Assembly (NCBI GenBank): GCA_019828545.1
Contig: JACVRA010000144.1
Coordinates: 248,001 to 312,000 of the forward strand
Source: Paracamarosporium sp. OC-R06-R3
Lineage: Eukaryota > Ascomycota > Dothideomycetes > Pleosporales > Didymosphaeriaceae
DNA: 64,000 nt
Direction of reading: 5' to 3'
Shown one piece after another: positions 33,382 through 46,289 of this stretch. Positions within the stretch are counted from its first letter, which is position 1, and each line of letters begins with the position of its first letter. Made by a program: the position numbers and the translations under genes. The notes below the pieces were generated by a model. That model did not search any database, was not told where the DNA came from, and worked only from the letters and a program-made list of their open reading frames with translations.

Positions 33382-34775
33382 TCAATCGCGAATCCAATCA
33401 AATGCGGTATGAGATAACACATGTGAAGGTACCTCTATAGAGCGATAGAATACCTCCGAACCCATCGCTGTGGCTGCAAGTACCACAAAGAAGCATATAG
33501 CAACAGCAGCGACTTCGTTCGCGATGGGCAATATCTGGAATAGTTTGATGCCCATCGTGTATATCAAGATGCTTTGCACGAGGTACCAACCTGTGTACTA
33601 TTAGCACTGTTTTATGCACACAGATTCACAATACTCACTCAGTGACCTTCGTCCCAGGTATACGAAAAGTGGGTTCGCCAGCGCCCACTGCAAAATATCC
33701 GATGTCTCCACACAGAGGAGGAACCCCAGCAAGACAAGATAGTTATCATCTCTTGCTTGGGGCTGCTTCACATCGAAGTCTTCATTGAGCCCACCAGTGT
33801 AATATAACCCTCCATGCGCAATCAACTCGTCGTCACGGTACTCAGGACGCCATGCCGCCCAGAGGTACTGCATGACCAAACCCGCTGCTAGGATCGCCGC
33901 ATAGGCAACATACGATGGGCATCGAATTGAACGCCAGACTTTGATGCCACGTTGAGCTTTGGCCTTGAAATCCATGTTCGCAGCCATATCTGCGAGCAGT
34001 AGACCCGTAATAGAATACCAAGCCCACGACTGAACCCACCACGCGGTTATAACGAACAAGAACGCGCCTTTGACGCGCCACGAGCGGCGGGTATACGGAA
34101 CGATGACCATGGTCATGTACACGGTGAAACTGCTCTCGTCAGCGCCTCGTCCTTCGTCACACAAGGAAAATCTTACCTCTGCATGTAAATAACATTGATA
34201 ACCCACATCATCTGTCCTGGGAACGCATAGCTTCCAGCCTGGTCCGAAAACCTCGTTGTGACCCAGAACAAGTTGAACACCGAGTTGAAGTAGATCAGCG
34301 CGTCATTGATCTTATACGGTACGAGGATGGTAATGTTTCCCGTCTTCTGCGCGAACTCATCGATGTAATTGTATCCGATCGCACGCAGGACGCCAGTGCT
34401 GATTGCTAGTGCGACAGCAACGGGGAGCCACAAGCGGATACCTCGACGGAAAATGGACCCCGCGATGGAGAGCTTGGTTCCCTCTTTCATGAATGGTAGG
34501 CATATTGTTCGGGCGCTGAGTAAGATGAAGGCAGAGTAGATGATACCGTCGTTCCAAAAGAGGATAGAAACGAACTTCAGCGCCTTGTGTAATGTGGAGT
34601 TGTGCGAGACTTCCTGGGCGTTGGGCGAGTGCGCGACAGAGGCGGGAGCGAAAACGAGGAGGAAAGTGTTCAGGAAAGACTGAATGACAAAGAAGCCTCG
34701 TAGGCCGATGATGAAGTTGTGTTTGGAATCGTGAGTGGACAGGGGCGGAGAAACGAAGTGCTTCAGAGAATCCAT
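33382..34775 (-). CDS. Acyltransferase-3 family membrane protein
   Basis: Three exons, 34775-34177, 34129-33639 and 33590-33382 (47- and 48-bp introns), 432 aa. The N-terminal block HNFIIGLRGFFVIQSFLNTF is the divergent fungal form of the acyltransferase-3 DG(L)RG start. About ten hydrophobic helices follow. The helix-1 His of classic members is not obvious, so activity is not assured. AT3 proteins move acyl groups (commonly acetyl) across membranes to O-acylate glycans. It lies head-to-tail behind the GT2 polysaccharide synthase (35694-37427), which suggests the polymer is the acceptor; that is an inference from position. Confidence 0.82.
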
Positions 34776-35693
34776 TGCGAAGGCGTCACAATCTATGGTC
34801 GTCCGTATACACAGGGTGTGAATTTTGCGGTAGCTCAACTTGTAAAGAGTCTTCGATCTTCTACACCAGTGTCGTGACTCCTTTCAAGTGGAACAATTCA
34901 TTAGCAAGGTGATCTTGATAACAAGCAAGCAGACAAGTCATGGCCACCCTGACTCCCTCAGAACACGAGCTGAGCAACACTGACCCGCGCTTACCACGGT
35001 GTCTCGCTCCAAGCCATTCCAGACCGTGATGCAAAATTTGACATCGCTACACAACACCTATCTTGCTCTTCTCAACCCAAATCCTATAGTCTATTTCCGT
35101 CACTTCCCAGCAAGTACCACCGGAGCCGCCGCCGTCCGACACTGACACGTGGGGGCAGTGAGTCGGCCAGTCGTCACGCATTGTGCGTGGCTTGCAGATC
35201 GCACACATATTCACCGGTACATCGCTTATCTGTCGCGTCTTTTTTTGAAGCGAATATGCCGGTAGTTATTCCTTATTCCAGGGGTATCTGCGACAAGGAC
35301 CAGGGATAGAAGCGAGGGCGGAGGTTAAGCGACCAATGACCTGGTTGTTGGGACTGCAGGTGTCACAGATCTAGCTGTTGTGTTCAGCTCAGTCACTTTG
35401 GTGGCGCATGCTGATTCCTACATTGGGACGTGATCTGGGGGCGATTTGACGTGTCGGTGAATGTGGTGATTAGGTGGCCGTGGGGCTTAGAATGGCTTCA
35501 CGCATCGTACCACGGCGACATGCTTTTTCGGCGTAGGGTCGGCTGCACGTTGACCTGTTGTCACAACAGTCACAGATGGCGTTGCCAAAATTGTTGAATG
35601 CAGTAAGCAGAAGTTTCCATTACAGTATTACTTTACTCTACGTGCACAATATATCCATCTCCATAAACGTGTTCCACCGCAAGTGATGGCCAG
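34776..35693. other. Intergenic region
   Basis: 918 bp between the acyltransferase ATG and the GT2 stop. It carries the acyltransferase promoter. No gene or repeat recognised. Confidence 0.45.
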
Positions 35694-37427
35694 CTACTTC
35701 CTGGCCGTCGGATTCCAATTGTTGTAAGCAACGACTTGCCTCGCATGCCCGTAGATCCCGATCATACCCATGAGAACAAGATAGAAAGGATAGAAAGCTG
35801 AAAAGACTACCATCATCCAGACACTGACGAATTCGGAGCGCACACGCCAGGTGATGACTAGCGTGCCCACTAAACAGACCAGGCTTAACCACGTTAGGGA
35901 AATTCGACAAGCGGGGGACGCTGCATACTGACCTGATAATGAAAAACCAGACTGATAACGGATACGGAAAAAAGACCATCCTCGCTAGTGCAAGCGGCGT
36001 CTTGGGAAAGTCGAGAATGATCATGCTGAGCACAAGGCAAGTGTACTGCATGGTGTTATCAGTGGATCAAATAACGTTCGGCGCCATAGGATGAGGCGCG
36101 CGTCAAAACTAACCTGCGTGATAAGATAATACGACAACTCTCGTACAGCCAGCAGCGAGAAGACACCGAAGCGCTTCGTAAAGCTCCGAGTACCCTGCTC
36201 TGGCTTATCCCATACCTGTAAGCTCTATCAGCAATATTCAAAGGGCGTATCGCCACGCTCCAGCCTGAACCTTACCATTGGCATATGCACAAGACTAGCC
36301 TGTGCCCAACCTTGAGCCCACCTTAGTCGCTGCTTCCAAAATCCCTGGAATTCGGAAGGCGCGAGCTCGTAGGAGACGCAATTGGTTTCGTGGACCGCCT
36401 TGACATTCTTCCTCACAGCTCTCAGGGCTGAGTCGATGTCCTCCGTAAGCATCTCGCCGTGCATCTTGTGCGCTCGTAATAGTGGGGCGCGCCAATATCC
36501 ATTGCTTCCTGTTGTAGTGAGATCAGCCACTGCTCATCTATTGGAAACGGGTGGAGCCTTACCACAAAACAGACCAAAATCCATCATCAGCGCACGTCCA
36601 GGGTGTGATACCGCGTAGATCTTGTCGAATTCAATGGCGATGAGACGAGTGAGCCACGAATCGCGCGAATTGTAAATGATACAGCGGCCTTGCACAATAT
36701 TGACTTCGGAATCACCCATGAACCTTTCGGCGGCCCAGCGAGGGTTATGCGGGTGCGGATAGTGGTCTGCGTCAAAGATGGCAATGACATCTGCGCCGGT
36801 ATCGAGCGTAAAGAAGTAGTTCAGATTATCGGCCTTCGATTTGCTTCCGGGAACCTTGATAACACGTAGTTGAGGGTAGATTTCTTGCAAATCCACCATC
36901 TCGGTCTCCAGAGGTTCGATAGATACCGGGGTATTGTATACACAGTTGATGCGAATGCGATCCACGGGATATACGATTTGCGTGCAGAGGTAGTTGACAC
37001 GATCCATGATGATGTCGCGCTCGTTGGGAAGATATGCAACGATGAGCAGATCAATGATCGGCAGCTGCTCATCTGGCGTAGGCCAGGGTCCAGATCCAGG
37101 TTTGAAGTCGAGTGCTGCCATTTTGGTAACTCTTGCTCGCGCATCTCGTGTGAAAGACATGCTCAATATGGCTTCGACCACAGTGGTGAAGCTGACGTAC
37201 ATGTTGGTGAGCATGTAAACGTACCAGAACACCTCGATCAGCTTCTCGGTGCAAACCATGTAAAGACATGTCGAGCCGATAAAGTACGAACAAACGAGCG
37301 TGAACGGAGTCCACTCCCAAATCCAGGCCGAACTTCTGGCAGATGCATAGTCGAGCCGGGTCCGAAGAGAAGACAAGCTTGAGCTTCCAGAGGAGATTGT
37401 TCTCGCGGAGTTTGAATGACCGAACAT
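35694..37427 (-). CDS. Processive glycosyltransferase family 2 (polysaccharide synthase)
   Basis: Five exons, 37427-36563, 36508-36276, 36215-36114, 36045-35933 and 35883-35694, 500 aa; all four junctions keep the frame. Two N-terminal helices precede the GT-A domain (LLIVAYLPNERDI). Key residues are the D-x-D in FDADHYP (~217-219), the catalytic Asp in TEDID (~312) and QRLRW (QxxRW, ~350), which together define processive synthases such as chitin, cellulose and hyaluronan synthases. Then come four C-terminal membrane helices that would form the export channel. The size and layout resemble fungal GT2 proteins such as Zymoseptoria ZtGT2 and Cryptococcus Cps1. The sugar cannot be read from sequence. 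It is divergent from the GH16/acyltransferase fusion gene. Confidence 0.92.
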
Positions 37428-38327
37428 CCTGCCAGTCAATGGAAGAAAAATGCAGAATAAGAGAATGTCAAGGACAGTAGCGGAAGAACCGATGAAAAAC
37501 GAGAGGTTGTTCCTAAAGGTGATGAAAATATCACCTGGCTAGTAACGCACTCTTTGAATCTTCCGAGATTATTCTAAGATTTGCTCATCGCCTTGTGTTG
37601 GCCATAGTGGCATGCCAGGAGGCTTGTTTCCAGACTATTGAAGGCGTGTTCCAGGCGCTCGCTTCAACAGTTCCCAATTAGGATCAGTCTCATAAATAAC
37701 GAGCGTCGTCACCCCACGCATCCAGCTCTGCCACCGTGCATGCCAAGCTGAGGCTCAATGCTCGCTTGGGGTCGCCGGCGGTGAATATTTCGATGGTAAC
37801 ACGAGTCTAGACAACGTTGAAAAGCTTACGGTGACAACAGCCGGCATCGTATCTGCAGTGAGGTGACTCAAGATCGTGCTAGAAATTGGAGCAGGGTGGG
37901 TCTAAAGTGTCATCAGCGAATGTTTGCTTTGCTCAGGCTCCGAACTCAGTATTGTTGGGGCCTAACTTTGTTATCTCTCGCTAAGCTTTTATTGCATGTC
38001 TTGCTACGCCTTGACGCCACACGGTATCCCATTCACAAGCGGCCTAGGCTACAGCCCATGACAAGATGTGCAGCAGGGCTGAATATGCCGCCAAGGAATG
38101 GCACGCTCCCGGTCGCTGCGAAGCACCAGATTCCGCACGGGCGGTAACGAGTAGCGAGATGGGTGCTATGGCGGTTTGGAGCTGGATCGAGCAGCTGGTG
38201 GCTTTTCTAGGCGTGTATCCATAATTCCTCCATAGGTGCTGGTAGTCGCCGCCTTTTCACGACGAAATTTCTTTCTTCTCTCTTATCAGTACCTGCTCTA
38301 GGGGTGTCAGATCAGTCGTGTTCCACC
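37428..38327. promoter_or_regulatory. Divergent promoter of the GT2 and GH16/acyltransferase genes
   Basis: The 900 bp between the ATGs at 37427 (minus) and 38328 (plus) hold both promoters, so the two genes may be co-regulated. I find no coding potential and no operator that I can name. Confidence 0.55.
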
Positions 38328-41322
38328 ATGGAGACTATGCTTTTCCTTTCCACGCTCTTTCTACAACTTGTCGTTGCCACGACCGATGTATCGTCCTGTT
38401 CTTGCGGCTTCCTCGACACAAGAACCGGTGCAGTTTGGACTGACGCCTTGATTACATATGCAAACGAGACCGAAGAGCTTCCTGGAAGTTCGTTGGTTGC
38501 CGAAGATTTCCAGAATCCATACGAGAAAAATTGGAATGCACGTTACCGAGCAGGCGCGAAGGCATCCAATTTGGTCCATGAAGAATCGACAAGGTCAGGC
38601 TGGAACGGCTCAGCATGGGCACTCAAGATCGACGAGCCCACGAAAGACCATATCGTGCTCGGAGCATCGATCCGGTCTCTAAGACGTGACATCCAATACG
38701 GCACTTTTGAAGCGGCTCTGGGTGCACCCAAACCGGGCGTCGGCGGTAGCATACTCTCCATGAGACTTGACTACAACGAGACACAGACGGTAAACTTGAA
38801 TGTGATGAACGCCGATGCTCCTAAAGATGCCTGGACTTCGTTCATGATCTATGGCGACTGGAGAGGCACGCGCTCCAAGGGCGTCAACTTCAGTGACTTC
38901 AACAACAGCACCTACAACTATCAAGGCTCTCCGTGGGGCTTCGTCCCGTACCGTATCGACTGGAGCAACGCGTCAAGCATTGATTTCTTCATTGGCGATG
39001 CGCTGGCGCGTTCAGTTCGCCCAAAGGGTGCCGCAAAGCCACTTCCCATTACACCAACAACGCTACGCATTCAGCACTCATCTTTTGGTGATATGTACAC
39101 TTCCGAGGGCCCACCGCCAAATGGGTCGGATGCACGTGTGGGCATGATCAGGGCCTTCTTCAACTCGTCCATCATGTCTGTAGACGACCATGTCGCATTC
39201 GACAAGCGCTGTTATCTAGCGCCGGTTTGTCTTGTGTCCGACACGTCGCTACGAGGTAGCTCCAACTTCTCGCTCACTGCATCGCGGCCGTGGAAGCAGA
39301 AGGCGATCGATTATAAGAAACGATGGCCTGCCATCTTCATGGTATCGGTTTCGGCTGCTGTTTCCACCCTTCTGTTGGCGCATGCTATCTTCAAGCGGGC
39401 GCCGTGGAAACCAAAGGAACCGACACCTACGTCGAAAGATGGCAACGACCCTCCAACTGCGCCAACTGTGACCAGCAGCAGGCGAACGTCCAAGGACTTT
39501 TCAACTCCCCCTTCATTCATCTACTCTGAACACGATGCATTGGCGTTCGCTGCACAGATGCCAGGGGTCGGGACGCCTGGACAAGTAACACCCGGAACCG
39601 TCACGCCGCGGGCATCCATGCCCCCTAGCTCATCGCATGGCTCTTCTCGCTTCCTTTGGACGACCTCTCGCGACTCACTCGAGATCTCAAGACTGAACGA
39701 AAAGAAGCAAGTCGGCAGTGAAATCATCACGAAATCGGTGGGAATTAGTAAATACGACGATGAAAAAAAGCAAGTCGAAGTTACTGTCGAGGAGGTCGCC
39801 GAGACGAAGGAACCTACCACCCATGACTCCCCGCTTGCGAACGCGAAGCCGCCTATTGCGGCACCCAAGCAGCGCGTTGACTACCTTGCCGGCTTGGTGA
39901 GCAGGACCCCTCGTAAAACATGTCTGAATACACTAACCAGTGACAGGTCGCTCTGGCTTCGGTTCTAGTGACGCTGATTCATTTTGCCTTGACCTTCCTG
40001 CCAGCAACCGAAATTCCCTATACGCACGCTCACTACGAAAGTGAGATCTGGGCACTCAAAATTGTGACGCCGTATCTGTTGACTTTCAGTTGGATCGGAC
40101 CCTTCTTCACCTCATCCACCCGTTTCCTGGTCGCAAGCTACCTCAAGTCTGGCAACCTCAAAGGCGTGGCAGAAAAGACGGTTGGTCGAACACCCCGCCT
40201 GATCATCCCCTGCGCCGCCCTTGCGGCCCTCGAGTATTTCTGTATGCAAGTTGGGGCCATAAACTGGCTCGAGTACCTGCCATCTGTGACTTGGTCAACT
40301 TGGCCCTACACTGCGGGCTATGTGACGTTCGGACACTTTATCAGCGAAGTCCTTGAGCTCATGTACATCATTCCCAATGCGGTTCCTCAAATAACCTTCA
40401 ACTGTATGTTGCCCGTTCTCGTAGAATCAATGCGTTACTAAAAAGTCTAGATTGCATCGGTGTTCTCTGGACCATACCCGTCCAGCTACAGAACTCATGG
40501 CTCTCTCTTTTAGCTGTCATAGTCATCCGAGAAATCAAGACACCCTGGAAACGCATGGGCTACTACGCCTTCTGCATTCTCATGCACTACTACGCCATGT
40601 CATGGGGCTCCTTTTTCTGGACTGGTCTTCTTATCGCAGACCTTGACCTGACTTACAAGTGGAAGGACTGGCTGTACAAACGTCCCGTGGTATACTATCC
40701 ATTCCTTACCTTCATTGCCCTCCTCGCCGTCGGAAGTCCCTCCATTGACCTCGTCGGAATGTGGAAGACAAATTGGAACTTCAACACGCTTGAGTTCGGC
40801 ATTCATCCGCACCAGCGCACCGGCCACATGGTACGCGACACCACTGACTATGGCTATCCCGCCTACTACCTACCCCGTCTTACAGCCCTCACGTTCTCCA
40901 TCGGCTTCCACCTCCTCGTTGAACTCTCTACTGTCGTACAGAAATTCTTCTCCAACCGCCTCCTAATGTGGTTGTTCCCACATATTCTCACGCTCTACCT
41001 GATCCACGGTCTCGTTTTCTGGAGCCTGGGAGCGGCCATTTGTGTTCACCTGGCCGCACACAACGTGCCGTACTGGGCCAACATGTTGATCGTGGCCATC
41101 TGCACGTACACTGTGATCTTCGGATGCCTACCGTTGCTGACGCCCATTCTTGAAGGACTGGGCAAGAGCATCACGCAGAAAATTTGGCAGGACGCGAGCT
41201 CGAAGCCGCCGCCGAGGAGGAAAACACTGTATCCTTTCAGTCCGGATCTGTTCAAGGGAAACGAGGTGGAGGAAGAGCCAAAGGATGGAGATGTGGAAAG
41301 CCAGGTGGTGATGGGGAAATAG
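38328..41322 (+). CDS. GH16-like lectin domain fused to acyltransferase-3 membrane domain
   Basis: Three exons, 38328-39896, 39947-40403 and 40451-41322 (50- and 47-bp introns), 965 aa. ATG 38328 has a perfect CCACCATGG context and a signal peptide (LFLSTLFLQLVVATT). Residues ~20-330 are an extracellular GH16/concanavalin-like domain with many N-glycosylation sequons (NET, NGS, NFS, NNS, NAS). At the catalytic ExDxE position it reads T154-V-N-L-N158 after SMRLDYNETQ, so both acids are lost. A membrane helix (~343-365), a Ser/Thr/Pro-rich cytosolic linker and an acyltransferase-3 domain with ~10 helices (~525-900) follow; the tail is acidic. Proposed role: bind a wall or surface glucan outside while acylating a glycan. 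It is divergent from the GT2 synthase. Confidence 0.87.
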
Positions 41323-41779
41323 ATGACTGCGATACCGAAATGGGCATGGATGGAATGTATGGTGGTTATTTGTGATGGCCTAGGGAGGCCAGCCAGTCCT
41401 CACACGAAAATAGATGGACATGTACTTGAGCAAACAAACACTTTGTGTCACTCACATCGTTTCCTCTGTTCCACGCTAGCTCGTTTCGAGCAGTGACTGT
41501 TGCACCAGAACGGTTCCCATCAATGACAAGGCGACACGAGCATCCGATGACGGATGTGCACCGATGTCTGGCGAACCAGCGTTAGATGCGTCATTGCATC
41601 CGTACAGGCTATGATTGGCTACACGCCGCCAAGAAACCAGCCAGCGGCTCCTAATGCGAAGCCCTAACTGGTGGCAACTACGTGGGATTACCGTAACGTG
41701 ACGTTAAAGTATACCGTCTCGTCCTCCAGCGAGACGGCTTGTAGACGGCTTGTATCAAGACATCCACCATACTGTCTAA
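41323..41779. other. Intergenic region
   Basis: 457 bp: 3' UTR of the fusion gene and promoter of the zinc-cluster gene. A short inverted repeat (GTCTCG..CGAGAC) occurs at 41716-41734. No gene seen. Confidence 0.45.
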
Positions 41780-44118
41780 ATGGCCGGTTCGAAAAGTTCG
41801 TCCAGCAACGGCCAACGCTTCCGTCCCCTCCTTCCTCAACCGATACCGCCTGCGCAGTCCGTTCCGCAAGCAACAGTTGAGCGAAAGACAAAGCGCACAA
41901 GCATAGCATGTGACTCGTGCCGTCTGAGCAAATCAAAGGTAATTACGTGCACCAATATGACCGTGTCTGAAAGCGACTGATTGTGCCGCAGTGTTCTGGT
42001 GAGTATGGCGGGCCACACAAGCATGTTGGCCACGACTCAATTCAGCAGGCGAGCGACCAAAATGCGACGAGTGCATCAAACGTGGCTCAGAATGCCATTA
42101 TGAGAGGGCCGCCACGGAGACACGACTACAAGGGCTCAAGCGGAAAGTCGAAGAGTTGCAATCGCGGAAGTCGCCACACGAACAGTTCTGCGATCTTGTG
42201 CAATCGCTGCCAGAACAAGATGCATGGCACGTCTTCAAACGACTCCGAACAGGAACTAAAGTTGAGGCATTGTTAAGCAACGTTACAGATGGAGACCTTC
42301 TTCTACAGCTTTCTGTGGTGCCGGAGACCCGGTATCGATACGACTTTCCGTACATTCCGTCCATGCCTGTTGGTCTCCTTACCGACAACCCTTATCTACG
42401 CTCTTTCATATATGAGTCAGCAGCTATATATCCCTCATCCGTGCAGCCTACGATACCACATCATACCACTGCATATTCTAACAGAGCCAATAATGAGATA
42501 CATGGTCCAGTCTATGAGAAGCCGTTCCATGCTGCAGTGGTTGTCGAACCTCGGCTTTCCCAGGTGAAGTTATCTTCGTGGACGTCCGTATGTCAAGATG
42601 ATGTGCTCATGCAAAAACTGCTCAACACCTGGCTGCATTGCGAATACCACTTTACGGCCGCCTTCCAGAAAGACCTCTTTTTGGAGGACATGGCTACTCA
42701 GCGACAGGACTTTTGCTCATCGCTACTAGTCAATATTGTGCTCGGATACGCCTGTGTATGACATCCCTTCTCTGCTACATTTCACATTTCTCATTTCTCA
42801 TCCAAGTGTAGGTTTGCTATCCTGATATACCAAACCGAGCCCAGTACTGGGAACCTCAGACATTGACGTATCGCTTTCTAGCAGAGGCAAAGCGCCTCTG
42901 GGAGATTGAAGCTAACAAACCACGAATTACTACCATTCAAGCCGGTATACTTTTCAATGTCTTCTACAACCTCTCGGGTTTAGACGAGGTAGGACAAGCG
43001 TACAGACTCCAGGCGATTGCCTTAGCCAAGGCTATGCATCTATTCAGTAGCGCCGCCTTTGATAATAGAAGCGCAAGAATCCGCCATGGCATGGCATATA
43101 GCGCATGGGCATTATTCAACTGGGAAACGTAAGTGGCGTCATTAGCTACTGGTCAACCGCTGAGTCAGACAGGCTTGTTGGTTTCTCATTCATGTTCGCT
43201 CCACTACTGAGCAGCCCTCCCGACTGGCACCTACCAGATCCATCAAAGAAGACGGAATGGTATGGAGAAGTATGGGTGAAGTATGCATTGAGTAGCCATC
43301 CGGTCCCGTTGCACTTCGGTCAAGTCTTCAAAGCGAGGAGTTTGTTCCGCATCATCATGAATGAGGCTTGTCAGACAGCCTACCTCCAGGATTCGGGAGC
43401 ATCATTCAGCCAAGCATATGAACTTTTTTCTCGGTTGAAAGCCTGGTTTGAGTCCCTACCAGATCCTCTGTTACCCAAGTCTATTGTCCTTCCAGGACAT
43501 TTACAACTTCAGTGAGTACTTTGCTACGTGCAGACATGTTGTAAGCAAGCTGTATAGGGTTAACAGATAGCCGACAGCATGTACTATCATCACCTCATCC
43601 TCACTATTTTCAAGCCTTTGCTCGATCAGGAAACAAACCACAAACCGTCTCCGCAGTACATCGTCGATGAAGCTATGAAGTATTTACAAACCCTTATCCG
43701 GCTATATTATCTCCGCCATGGCTTCGAGGCCATGGATCTCTTCATTGTAATACCGCTCGTACTTATCGCTTACGACTGTGTCGACGCCATCAACGAGCGA
43801 ACGCCTGACTTTCAGCTTGAAACCTTACGGTCTACTCTGATCCTCGTGGCTCAAGGACTGCACTCTCAGAGGAAAAACCATTATCTCTCCAATGCACTAT
43901 TTCGAGTCGTGCGTGGCCGAATGCGTCCGGCCGAAGTCTCCTTGTTCAAAGGGATAATCAACATGGACGAGAAAGAAGAGACACCAGACATGGAGCAGAC
44001 TGTGCGGAGCCATTGGCCTATTACCGTTGTGAAGAACAAGAAGGAAGTGGATTCTTACGTATTGGCCAATCTCGTGGAAAACTATGCTCACTTAAACGTG
44101 GACGAAGAACCCTCCTAG
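41780..44118 (+). CDS. Zn2Cys6 fungal-specific transcription factor with 7-nt microexon
   Basis: Six exons, 41780-41938, 41992-41998, 42049-42755, 42812-43128, 43173-43511 and 43578-44118, 689 aa. The zinc cluster is C44-X2-C47-X6-C54-X6-C61-X2-C64-X6-C71. The third ligand, Cys54, is encoded in a 7-nt microexon (TGTTCTG), needed to join KSK to CSGERPKC. A basic coiled-coil linker (LQGLKRKVEELQ) follows, suggesting a dimer. The fungal transcription factor middle domain (YDFPYIPSMPVGLLTDNPYL ... GYACVCYPDIPNRAQYW ... HMYYHHLILTIF) fills the rest. It is the gene next to the GH16/acyltransferase-GT2 locus and is a candidate regulator of it; no binding data can be read here. Confidence 0.9.
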
Positions 44119-45330
44119 GGAAGCCCCCTCAACTCGCGGAAGCGAACAGAACATTCATAGTGGCCTAATCAAGCGCCACAATTGCTTTTGAAAAAGAAAA
44201 AAACCACCCAACAACTCCGGCAATACTATGTACGATAGGCTTCGTACGTTACTATCTTGGTAAAAAGAAATTCCGACCACCTCCTTTCCATTGTTTCTTT
44301 TGGCAGGGAGTGTATTGATGACTTATGAAAAGCTCTTCCCTTATTAAATTGTTGTGTCAACGCACCGACACGATGGTGCTTATTCTCTGTAGTTGCAAGA
44401 AGTTTAACATTCATACCCCTTTTCGATCTCCCAACTCCCTCGTTAGGTGCATAGCCACTTCATGAGCTGCTCGGCGCACTTGAGACCACTAAAAGCCCTT
44501 GCAATTCACGTCTCGTGTATACCCGATGGGGAACAGCAGTGCAGAAGTCCCTGAGTTTTAAGATTACTGCTTAAAGATTCGTTGTGAGCCAAGATACCCC
44601 AGGACATTGTGGCAAGATGACAGCCATCGTCTCTTGTCGTGACTCTTCCCAACCAAGGAAAAGCAACGAGTGGTATCAAAACTCGACCAAAAGGTTCCGT
44701 CAGTGTTTGAGCATCGCTGAACATGAAAATGCAGACAATATATTATTGCTACGAATGCCACTCCACTGGCCACAGCATGATTGCTACAATAACCATTTCA
44801 ATAATTACCTTTATTCTTTTCCCTCTGCGGAAGTGTTCCGCATCGCTCCCAGGCAATCTTTTCATACAAAACCAAACCAACAGATAAGAGCTACAATCGT
44901 TGGTACGTCTGATTGAACAAGTCATGCCAACAAGAGCCTAGACTATATTCTATCACTGCTTCAACTGACAAGCGTACGAAGTGAAGGAAACAGAAACAAG
45001 CTCGCACATCCCATAAGGCCTCCACACAGGCAGGTGTAAACGATACATCGAACCATATCCAGTGATCGACGATTCTAGCCCTAGGCCCTTACAGAAGTAG
45101 TCCCAAAGACTTGCATGTACAGTAGTGCTGACGCCCATCCACACACCAACCCCACATCAACCCACGTCTCCGGGATGATTCTAGCGTCAGATGCGACCAA
45201 TATCTCGGGCCTACGAAGGAGCCTCCCACGTCACAGGGCCACCTATCCGCGATGCCCGCCTTCCTTTTAACCCCAAGCGCGCAGCCCTGCGACAATCGCA
45301 CAGTCACCTACGTCCAACTGCACAGCGACA
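44119..45330. other. Intergenic region
   Basis: 1.2 kb with the 3' UTR of the regulator, AT-rich at 44180-44420, and a C-rich leader directly before the methyltransferase ATG. No further gene, tRNA or repeat seen. Confidence 0.45.
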
Positions 45331-46289
45331 ATGGCCGACTTCGACACAGGCACCTCCGACCCGTCCTACACCAAACTCCAAACCCAAGACCTCCCCTGGT
45401 GGAACGAAGACATAGAAGGCCAACTCGACGTCGTGCCCTCGGTGATCCGCCTCCCCTCCACCTGCGCAAAACAAAACCCACTAACCACCCCCCACAGACC
45501 CGCACCCTCCTCGAAACATACAGCAAAATCCCCCCCAGACAAGTCCTCGCGCATATCCGCACCATCCGGCAAGACCTCTGGAACCTCCGCGCCTACCCCT
45601 GCACCGGCCTCTCCATCTTCCTCATCCCCCACATAAGATACCACTCCCTGTACGCCACCGAGATCCTCCCGCGGCTCCTCCCCGCAAGCCACAAGGCCGA
45701 CGCCGCCAGAGTCCTGGACGTAGGCTGCTACATCGGGCACGACCTGCGGGCGCTGCACTTCGACGGCGTGCCCCAGGCTGCGCTGTACGGCCTGGATATC
45801 CTGCCGTTCTGGGAATACGGATGGGCGCTTTTCCAGGACAGGGATCTGTTTACGATAGATGGGCAGTATGTGATTGGGGATGTTTTGGGGGAGGGCGGAG
45901 AGAGCGAGGCGGGGAGGCTGTTGGATGGCAAGATGGATGTTGTATGGTGTGCTGCTGTGCTGCATCAGTTTGCGAGGGAGAAGCAGGTTGCGGCGTGTAA
46001 GAGGTTGGTGAGGTTTACCAAGGGGTCTGGGTCGCTGATTGCGGGCGCGGCGATTGGTGGGCCCGAAGCCCGCGAGGTGGATATGCCTGGGAATGAGGGC
46101 CCGAAGCCGTTCAGGAATAATGAAGGAAGTTTGAAGGAGATGTGGGAGGGGGTTGGGGAGGAGCTTGGGATTCGGGTTAGGGCTGAGGCGAAGTGGAAGC
46201 CTTGGGAGGAATGGGGATGTCAGAAGGGGAGGTGCGATATTATGGGACCGGAGACTGGATTCATTGAGTTCTCGGTGTTCATACTGTGA
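45331..46289 (+). CDS. SAM-dependent methyltransferase, meroterpenoid-pathway type
   Basis: Two exons, 45331-45441 and 45498-46289 (56-bp intron), 300 aa. Motif I is RVLDVGCYIGHDLRAL. The preceding YPCTGLSIFLIPHI and the following FDGVPQAALYGLDILPFWEYGWALFQD match the AusD/TrtF-like methyltransferases of fungal meroterpenoid clusters, which methylate small natural products or their carboxylates. Post-I/motif II (DGKMDVVWCAAVLHQFAREKQVAACKRL) is intact. No terpene or polyketide synthase gene lies in this window, so the assignment is by family pattern only. The start ATG gives the usual ~30-aa lead (DLPWWNEDI). Confidence 0.85.
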
